From contig JBEKVE010000211.1 in the NCBI GenBank assembly GCA_049514335.1, forward strand, positions 1 to 5,033: a DNA stretch of 5,033 nucleotides, in the 5' to 3' direction. The translations under genes and the position numbers were made by a program. Below the pieces are notes generated by a model that was not told the DNA's origin, searched no databases, and was given only the letters and a program-made list of their open reading frames with translations. This stretch comes from JBEKVE01 sp049514335. GTDB lineage: Bacteria; Actinomycetota; Acidimicrobiia; Acidimicrobiales; UBA8190. Positions 1-4,257 of this stretch are shown here, piece after piece (within the stretch, counting starts at the first letter, position 1; every line of letters begins with the position of its first letter).

Positions 1-1
1 C

Positions 2-460
2 ATGCACGTGCTGGCCGGGCACGTCATGTGCGGGCTGCCGGGCGACGAGCCCGGATACCTCGGATGGGCGAAGGTGGTGCGCAACACCTCCGCCGTGAGC
101 GCGGCGTGCATGATGACCCGGCGCCACGTGTTCGAGGAGCTCGGTGGCTTCGACGAGGAGTACGCGGTGGCGTTCAACGACGTCGACTTCTGCCTCCGCC
201 TCCGCCACGCCGGGTACTCGGTGGTGTACACCCCGTTCACCGAGCTCGTGCACCACGAGTCGCGCACCCGGGGGACCTCCGGCTTCTACCGCGACTACCA
301 GGCGTTCCTGCGGACCTGGACCGATGAGGTGCGACGAGGCGATCCCTTCTACAGCGTGAACCTCAGCCGGTTAGACTTGCGCTGCAAATTGCGACCAGTG
401 GACGAGGACCGGCGATGGGAGATGTTGCTGTCGAGGTTGACGAGTTCGTCCGGCGCGTGA
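2..460 (+). CDS. Family 2 glycosyltransferase, C-terminal part (cut by window start)
   Basis: This is the C-terminal 152 residues of a GT-A fold family 2 glycosyltransferase, of the kind that transfers a sugar (often called rhamnosyltransferase-like) from a nucleotide sugar to a growing surface glycan at the cytoplasmic face of the membrane. The visible part has the block GGFDEEY at about residues 48-54, followed by the acidic NDVDFCLRLRHAG box (59-71), which in this family holds the catalytic-base region, then VVYTPFTELVHHESRTRG (74-91). The first ATG at base 2 is almost certainly an internal Met: the preceding GT-A half with the nucleotide-binding DXD motif is missing and the frame runs off the window edge. 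A final segment around GDPFYSVNLSR is typical of the tail of such enzymes. The 3' end overlaps the next gene by 46 nt, so the two are probably co-translated. Family assignment is firm; sugar specificity cannot be read. Confidence 0.9.
   Translation: MHVLAGHVMCGLPGDEPGYLGWAKVVRNTSAVSAACMMTRRHVFEELGGFDEEYAVAFNDVDFCLRLRHAGYSVVYTPFTELVHHESRTRGTSGFYRDYQAFLRTWTDEVRRGDPFYSVNLSRLDLRCKLRPVDEDRRWEMLLSRLTSSSGA
404..408 (+). promoter_or_regulatory. Ribosome binding site deciding the start of the coiled-coil gene
   Basis: GAGGA is followed by a 6 nt spacer and ATG at 415. It lies inside the coding end of the preceding glycosyltransferase gene. It favours ATG 415 over the GTG at 457, which overlaps the upstream TGA but has no purine-rich stretch at a suitable distance. 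Confidence 0.55.
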
Positions 461-876
461 AGGCGCGAGCTGATCGCGGGGCGTGGGCCCCGCCCGTCCC
501 CGAACCCCTCACGCGGGACATCGACGACGGGCGCGTGCAGGACCATCCCGGGCTCGACTACGCGCACCGGCACTGGGCCCTGCCCGGGCAGGGCGGCGAG
601 GCCGGGCGCGGCCTCACGGCGCGGCTGCGGGGCCGCCTGGGCCGCGTCGTGTTCGGAGCCATGGCCGATTACCTGAGCCAAGAGCGCGAGCTGTTGAGCC
701 ACGTCGTGCAGCTGAACGACGCGCTGGCCAAGCGCTGTGACGAGCTGGCCTCTGCGCACCGCGCCCTGCTGCAGGAGCTCGATGCCAGGTTCGCCGAGAT
801 CGCCGCCGGCCAGGAGCATCTGGCCCGCACGGTCCGGGGCGAGGCGGCACGCCCGCCCGGTGACGGTGCCATCTGA
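415..876 (+). CDS. Uncharacterised coiled-coil protein of polysaccharide locus
   Basis: A 153-residue protein with no recognised enzymatic domain. Residues 1-45 are charged and proline-containing. Residues 49-57 (DYAHRHWAL) and 66-83 (a basic GRGLTARLRGRLGRVVFGA run) resemble the linker seen before coiled coils in some glycan-cluster methyltransferases and glycosyltransferases. Residues 84-142 form a long amphipathic helix rich in E, L, R and A, best read as a coiled coil. There is no signal peptide or membrane segment. The ATG at 415 is chosen because GAGGA at 404-408 sits 6 nt upstream. A GTG at 457 overlaps the previous stop (GTGA), an alternative start giving 139 residues, but it lacks a good ribosome site. 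It lies inside a tight three-gene set with two glycosyltransferases, so a scaffold, regulator or length-control partner is possible, though this is inference only. It could also be the detached N-terminal part of a larger methyltransferase or glycosyltransferase. Confidence 0.75.
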   Translation: MGDVAVEVDEFVRRVKARADRGAWAPPVPEPLTRDIDDGRVQDHPGLDYAHRHWALPGQGGEAGRGLTARLRGRLGRVVFGAMADYLSQERELLSHVVQLNDALAKRCDELASAHRALLQELDARFAEIAAGQEHLARTVRGEAARPPGDGAI

Positions 877-2080
877 CGCTGCGGGCCACGGCGCCCGGCG
901 CCCGGCGCCCGGCGACAGCGGACGGCGGCCCACGGTGGTGGTCCTGGCGGACAGGTGGCCGCGGGGTGGGGCCCCCTGGGCGGGGGGTGACGAGGAAGCC
1001 GTGGTCACCCGGACGCTCGCCGCCGCGCTGGCGCTCGGCGCCGACGTGCACGTCGTGACGCCGCAGGGCGATGCACCGGCCCGCGTGGCCGACGGCGCCT
1101 TCGAGGTGCACCTCCTCGGCAACGAGCCGGATACCCGCCTGGCCGTGCGCCGCGCCCTCGTGGCAGAGGCCGTCGTGTCCGCACCCCGGCCCGCCGCCGG
1201 GGCGGGCGCACCGACCGAGGCGGCCGGCTGGCTGCGTGCATCGGCGGACCTGTGGCGGGGCGCGCCGGCGGTGCTGGCGGGCATCGACGCCGACCTGGCG
1301 GTGGTGGCCGGGCACCGCCACCTCGGGCTCGTCGAGGTCCTCCCCGATGCCGTGCCGGTGGTGAGCGTCCCCCTGTGTGCCGAGCCACAGGGGCTCGGGC
1401 ATCCGCTGTTCGACCCCCTGCCCGCGCGCGCCGCCGCTGTCCTCGTCTCCTCCGACGCCGAGCGCAGCGCGGTGATGGAGCGGTCTGGGCTCGACCCCTC
1501 GGTCGTGCACGACGTGGGATCGGTGGTGCCGGTCAACCCGAGCGTGCTGGAGGAGCCGTCTACGGAGCTGGCGGGCCAGGAGTACATCCTCGTCACGGGC
1601 ACCGGGGAGAGCGACGCGTCACAGGCCCGGGCACGGCTGCTGGCGCTGCGCTTCCCCCGGAACCCCGTGGTCGTGGTGCAGGACCACCGACTCGTCATCT
1701 GGCGAAAGGGCGAGGCGGCGGACTTCGAAGCAGTCTCACGCCACATCGACCTGTGGCGCCTGATGGCCTGGGCGCGGTGCACGGTCGATCTCCACCCCGG
1801 ACGTCTCCTCGCGCTTCGTTGCATCGAGTCGCTCCTCTTCGCCACGCCGGTGGTGGTCCCCGAGCGGACGCGTGCGCGCCATGTCGTGGCCGAATCGGGT
1901 GGCGGCCTGTGGTTCTCCGACGGGGCAGAGCTCATTGCGTGCCTGGAGGCACTGCTCGACCAGCGCAACGCCAAGCAGCTCGGAGAAAAGGGGCGGGCCC
2001 ACGCCCACGCGCGCTACGGCGAGCGAGCCGCCTTCGTGGAGCGCGTCACAACCGCATGCGGAGTGGCGACACGCTCCTGA
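860..2080 (+). CDS. GT4/GT-B-like glycosyltransferase
   Basis: A protein of 406 residues if it starts at GTG 860. It resembles group 1 (GT4, GT-B fold) glycosyltransferases, which move sugar from an activated donor to a glycan or lipid acceptor in the cytoplasm. The N-terminal Rossmann half begins at PTVVVLADRW (24-33), with AGGDEEAVVTRTLAAAL (41-57) and ADVHVVTPQG (61-70). DLAVVAGHRHLGLVEVLP (145-162) and VLVSSDAERSAV (194-205) follow. The C-terminal half starts near QEYILVTGTG (240-249) and ends with CIESLLFATPVVVPE (321-335) and SGGGLWFSDGAELIACLEALL (346-366), typical of the GT4 donor domain. The first Glu of the EX7E motif is replaced by Arg315 and the usual GR...K donor loop is not visible, so activity or donor may be unusual. 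The open frame extends to 737, but that part is a shadow of the coiled-coil gene. GTG 860, GTG 866 and GTG 935 are all possible starts; 860 overlaps the upstream gene by 17 nt. Confidence 0.85.
   Translation: MTVPSDAAGHGARRPAPGDSGRRPTVVVLADRWPRGGAPWAGGDEEAVVTRTLAAALALGADVHVVTPQGDAPARVADGAFEVHLLGNEPDTRLAVRRALVAEAVVSAPRPAAGAGAPTEAAGWLRASADLWRGAPAVLAGIDADLAVVAGHRHLGLVEVLPDAVPVVSVPLCAEPQGLGHPLFDPLPARAAAVLVSSDAERSAVMERSGLDPSVVHDVGSVVPVNPSVLEEPSTELAGQEYILVTGTGESDASQARARLLALRFPRNPVVVVQDHRLVIWRKGEAADFEAVSRHIDLWRLMAWARCTVDLHPGRLLALRCIESLLFATPVVVPERTRARHVVAESGGGLWFSDGAELIACLEALLDQRNAKQLGEKGRAHAHARYGERAAFVERVTTACGVATRS
890..914 (+). repeat. 7-bp tandem repeat, three copies plus a partial
   Basis: The unit GGCGCCC occurs at 890-896, 897-903 and 904-910, followed by GGCG at 911-914. 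It lies 14 nt after the stop of the coiled-coil gene. If the next glycosyltransferase starts at GTG 860, the repeat is inside its non-conserved N-terminal leader (around ARRPAPG). Seven is not a multiple of three, so gain or loss of a unit would shift the frame relative to GTG 860 and 866. If the true start is GTG 935, the repeat is in the leader instead. Confidence 0.85.
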
Positions 2081-2104
2081 GGACGCCGGGCGGCCGCGCT
2101 CAGG
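2076..2104. terminator. Possible bidirectional hairpin between convergent genes
   Basis: CCTGAG at 2076-2081 is an exact inverted match to CTCAGG at 2099-2104, with a 17 nt GC-rich loop that can form a small inner GCC/GGC stem (2085-2087 with 2092-2094). The arms contain the stop codons of both convergent genes (TGA at 2078-2080 on +, TGA at 2102-2100 on -). There is no T tract on either side, so a terminator role is only a possibility. Only 19 nt separate the two stops, so this is the only place where a shared terminator could sit without entering a gene. Confidence 0.3.
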
Positions 2105-2468
2105 TGCCGTAGGGGCGGGTCAACACCTCCATGTTGTGGCCCGAGGGGTCCTCGAAATAGAAGCCCCGGCCGTTGCCGTTGATGACACCTTCCTGTTGGT
2201 GCGCGGGATCGGCCCAGAAGCGCAGGCCCCGGACCGTCACCCGGGCGAAGATGGCGTCGAACTCCTCTTCGGTCACGAGAAAGGCGTAATGGCTGGGCAC
2301 CGCGCCCCACCGATCGTCGTAGTCGAGGCTCACGCCGTTGGCCGTCTCGATGCACAGGAACGGCCCGACGGGCTCGGGGGCGTCGAGCCCGAGGATGTCG
2401 GCCAAGAATGTCGCCGACGCCTCTTTGTCCCGGACGGCGATGATGGTGTGGTTCAGTTGAACGGCCAT
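2100..2468 (-). CDS. VOC / glyoxalase-fold family protein
   Basis: A 122-residue single-domain protein of the vicinal oxygen chelate superfamily (glyoxalase I, dioxygenase and bleomycin or fosfomycin resistance fold). These are usually metal-dependent dimers in the cytoplasm; reactions range from isomerisation to conjugation and ring cleavage. Visible hallmarks are the first strand LNHTIIAVRD with His7, the second module beginning SHYAFLV with His60, and the end GFYFEDPSGHNMEVLTRPYG with Glu114. His7, His60 and Glu114 could form a FosA-like metal triad, a correspondence from family knowledge rather than alignment. The length is normal for the family. ATG at 2468 is preceded by GGAGG five nt upstream, an excellent ribosome site. 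It is the last gene of the - strand set and lies 115 nt after a hairpin, so it may have its own promoter. Substrate is unknown and a role in glycan synthesis is not indicated. Confidence 0.92.
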   Translation of the reverse strand: MAVQLNHTIIAVRDKEASATFLADILGLDAPEPVGPFLCIETANGVSLDYDDRWGAVPSHYAFLVTEEEFDAIFARVTVRGLRFWADPAHQQEGVINGNGRGFYFEDPSGHNMEVLTRPYGT

Positions 2469-2473
2469 GTCGA

Positions 2474-2480
2474 CCTCCTC
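2474..2480 (-). promoter_or_regulatory. Strong ribosome binding site of the VOC gene
   Basis: Read on the - strand, GAGGAGG ends 5 nt before the ATG at 2468. It is the best Shine-Dalgarno match in the window and fixes the start of the VOC gene. Confidence 0.75.
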
Positions 2481-2551
2481 GACGGCGGCGCGTGCGGGGC
2501 CCCGAGCGTCACGGCGCCCTCACGCAGCAGGCCGGCCGAACCCCGACGACG

Positions 2552-2579
2552 GGCACGCCCCCGGGTGCGGGGAGGTGCC
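2552..2579 (-). terminator. GC-rich hairpin after the GT2-methyltransferase gene
   Basis: Read on the - strand, the arms GGCAC and GTGCC enclose a second perfect stem CCCCG/CGGGG with a 4 nt loop (CACC). Between the two stems are one mismatch and one U-G wobble, so the whole helix is 11 pairs with one mismatch. It begins 4 nt after the TGA stop at 2586-2584. There is no T tract afterwards, which is common for candidate terminators in high-GC actinobacteria but weakens the call. Confidence 0.5.
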
Positions 2580-2583
2580 TCGG

Positions 2584-4128
2584 TCAGCGACGATCGGAGG
2601 TGTCGGGGCTGAGCTCCAGGATGAACTGGTACGAGAACATGGTGGGCCAGATGGTGAGGAAGAGGTGGTCGAGGGCGCGCAGCCACTTGGCCCCCATGCC
2701 CTCGAGGGAGAGGGCGTCGAGGGGAAGCCCCACCGGCTCGATGCGCCGCACGGTGAACCCCTCGCGCTCCACCAGCCTGCGGATGCTGCGTCGGGTGAAG
2801 AAACGCAGGTGGGTGCGGTCGAGGATGCCGCGCTGGTCGTAGTCGAACCGCCCCAGCAGCGAGCGGAGGCGGGGGTACCAGTGGGCCACGTTGGGGACGC
2901 ACACCACCGCCGTGCCGTCGGCACGCAGCAACGACCTGATCTCACCCAGCAGCTTCTGGGGCTCGCGGACGTGCTCGAGCACGTCCGCGGCCAGCACCAT
3001 GTCGAAGCCGGTGCCCACCTCGGAGGGGACGCCCCGGTCCAGGTCGGCCTGGACGAACACGCCCACCCGCTCGTGGACGCCATCGAGCTCGTAGAGGTCC
3101 ACGCCGGTGACGTGGTGCCCGGCCTGCTGCAGACGCTCCGACAGCGCACCGCTCGAGCACCCCAGGTCGAGGATCTTGCCCGGTGGGCGCGATCCGAGCA
3201 GCGCCAGGATCCGTCCGTGGGAGCTGTCCTCGCTCTCCTTGAGCGTGTACTCGTCGCTGAGCGCCACCCGCGACCCGTCCCCGAACCCCGCCTTGGCCAG
3301 GCGGAAGGCCACGACGTCCTTGGTGACATCGGCGGCGTAGCGCATGCCGGCCACGTAGCAGATCTCGTCGCCGTAGTACGTGGGGATGGGGACCTCGACG
3401 ATGCGCTTCCCCGAGTCGTGCAGCTGGATGATGATCTGCGTGTCGAAGTTGAAACCGTCCGAGTTCTGCTCGAAGGGGATGTGGCGCAGAGCGTCGACGC
3501 TGTAGGCGCGGTAGCCGGAATGGAACTCGGTCAGATCGGTGCCCAAGGCGGCGTTCTCGAATGTGGTCAGGATGCGGTTGCCGACGTACTTGTAGGCCGG
3601 CATGCCACCCTTGCGCGCCGCGCCCTTGATCATGATGCGCGAACCGAAGACGGCGTCGGCCTCGCCGGCCAGGAGCGGCGCCACCATGTCCGGCAGGCAT
3701 TCGGGCGCGTACTGGCCGTCGCCGTGGAGCATGACGATGATGTCGAGGCCGTGCTCCATGGCCACCCGGTACCCGGCCTTCTGGTTGCCGCCATACCCGA
3801 GGTTGCGGGGCTGGCGGATCAGCGTGATGGGCAGGTCCGACACCTGCTGGTAGCCGAGCCCGACGAGGTAGGTGGAGTCGTGGCTGTGGTCGTCGCTGAC
3901 GATGACCTCGCTGATGTGCGGACGGAAGTCGGGCGGGATCCGATCGAGCACGGTCGCCAGCGTGGAAGCGGCGTTGTAGGCCACGATCAGGATGCCGATC
4001 TTCTTGTCGGCGAAGGCACCCGCCTCGGACGTGCCGGGCTCCGCTGCACCAGCCGGCCCGTCGCCGGGACCTCCGGTGTCGCTCGCTCCCGCCCTGTCGC
4101 CGCTGGTGCGCATGTCGACTTCGTTCAC
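2584..4128 (-). CDS. Bifunctional family 2 glycosyltransferase / class I SAM methyltransferase
   Basis: A 514-residue fusion. Residues 42-280 are a GT2 domain like dolichol-phosphate mannose synthases: KIGILIVAYNAA (43-54), IVSDDHSHDST (76-86), the DXD region MLHGDGQY (133-140), GSR (162-164), EFHSGYRAYS (201-210) and FNFDTQII (226-233). Residues about 290-514 are a class I methyltransferase: KILDLGCSSGALSE (318-331, SAM loop), VTGVDLYE (340-347, acidic ribose-binding residue), DMVLAADVLEHV (376-387) and HLRFFTRRSIRRLV (440-453). The protein likely transfers a sugar to a lipid or glycan carrier and methylates the product or a partner; substrates are not readable. Residues 1-40 are a low-complexity Gly/Ala/Pro leader. 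GTG 4128 is chosen because GAGGAAG ends 7 nt upstream; ATG 4113 is an alternative, and the longer frame to 4254 has no family-like sequence. A hydrophobic stretch near 486-505 is not a clear membrane segment. This domain fusion is known in bacterial genomes. Confidence 0.92.
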   Translation of the reverse strand: MNEVDMRTSGDRAGASDTGGPGDGPAGAAEPGTSEAGAFADKKIGILIVAYNAASTLATVLDRIPPDFRPHISEVIVSDDHSHDSTYLVGLGYQQVSDLPITLIRQPRNLGYGGNQKAGYRVAMEHGLDIIVMLHGDGQYAPECLPDMVAPLLAGEADAVFGSRIMIKGAARKGGMPAYKYVGNRILTTFENAALGTDLTEFHSGYRAYSVDALRHIPFEQNSDGFNFDTQIIIQLHDSGKRIVEVPIPTYYGDEICYVAGMRYAADVTKDVVAFRLAKAGFGDGSRVALSDEYTLKESEDSSHGRILALLGSRPPGKILDLGCSSGALSERLQQAGHHVTGVDLYELDGVHERVGVFVQADLDRGVPSEVGTGFDMVLAADVLEHVREPQKLLGEIRSLLRADGTAVVCVPNVAHWYPRLRSLLGRFDYDQRGILDRTHLRFFTRRSIRRLVEREGFTVRRIEPVGLPLDALSLEGMGAKWLRALDHLFLTIWPTMFSYQFILELSPDTSDRR

Positions 4129-4135
4129 GGTGCCA

Positions 4136-4142
4136 CTTCCTC
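4136..4142 (-). promoter_or_regulatory. Ribosome binding site deciding the GTG 4128 start
   Basis: On the - strand, GAGGAAG is followed by 7 nt and then GTG at 4128-4126. The nearby ATG at 4113 has only a weak purine stretch upstream, so GTG 4128 is preferred; the difference is five residues. Confidence 0.5.
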
Positions 4143-4232
4143 GTCCGCCTGGGAGCGCCCACCCGGGCCCCGCACGTCCCCAGGACGACTCCATCGTCGC
4201 ACGCCAGGCCCGCCCCAGGGCAGGCATCGACG

Positions 4233-4254
4233 GTGGCTCCCCCCGGCTCGCCAC
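4233..4254 (-). terminator. Possible hairpin after the DPM-synthase-like gene
   Basis: On the - strand, GTGGC (4254-4250) and GCCAC (4237-4233) form a 5-bp stem around a 12 nt G-rich loop, starting 3 nt after the TAG stop. There is no T tract. The stem is weaker than the hairpin after the fusion gene, so termination would be partial at most. Confidence 0.3.
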
Positions 4255-4257
4255 ATG

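Larger units (their letters stand above)
2469..2583 (-). other. Intergenic gap upstream of the VOC gene
   Basis: This 115 nt gap separates the stop of the GT2-methyltransferase gene from the VOC start. It holds a hairpin next to the upstream stop (2552-2579), a perfect 10-bp palindrome CGGGGCCCCG at 2495-2504 (27-36 nt before the VOC start), and the strong ribosome site. No convincing -35/-10 pair is visible, though actinobacterial promoters are often hard to see. The hairpin plus a strong ribosome site suggests that the VOC gene may be transcribed separately; the palindrome could be an operator or chance in GC-rich DNA. Confidence 0.4.
4129..4257 (-). other. Leader between the two - strand glycosyltransferase genes
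   Basis: This 129 nt gap lies between the TAG of the upstream GT2 and the GTG of the fusion gene. An open frame crosses it but reads as unlike the family, so it is treated as non-coding. It holds a hairpin next to the upstream stop (4233-4254), an inverted repeat CCTGGG/CCCAGG (4148-4153 and 4179-4184, 25 nt apart), and the ribosome site. No clear -35/-10 promoter is visible. The gap is long compared with the overlaps in the + strand set, which leaves room for a separate promoter. Confidence 0.4.

Noticed and set aside
737..859. N-terminal extension of the GT4-like gene back to ATG 737
   Set aside because: The added 41 residues are Ser/Pro/Arg-rich and lie antiphase within the coiled-coil coding sequence, so the start was moved to GTG 860 or later.
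614..1510. Second - strand frame of 298 codons in the same region
   Set aside because: Arg/Gly/Pro-rich shadow of the + strand genes, without motifs or a ribosome site.
349..1974. Long - strand open frame of 541 codons opposite the coiled-coil and GT4-like genes
   Set aside because: Its translation is low-complexity Ser/Arg/Ala/Thr-rich with no domain pattern. It is antisense to genes with clear family motifs, and such frames are expected in high-GC DNA.
1872..2612. + strand frame of 246 codons across the convergent junction and the VOC gene
   Set aside because: It runs antisense to a VOC gene with intact motifs and a strong ribosome site, and has no domain pattern of its own.
2520..3329. 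Open frame of 269 codons on the - strand within the methyltransferase domain
   Set aside because: Ser/Trp/Arg-rich shadow of the methyltransferase coding frame. It crosses the true stop and hairpin.
4129..4254. N-terminal extension of the fusion gene to GTG 4254
   Set aside because: The residues look like translated non-coding GC-rich sequence, and a better ribosome site precedes GTG 4128.
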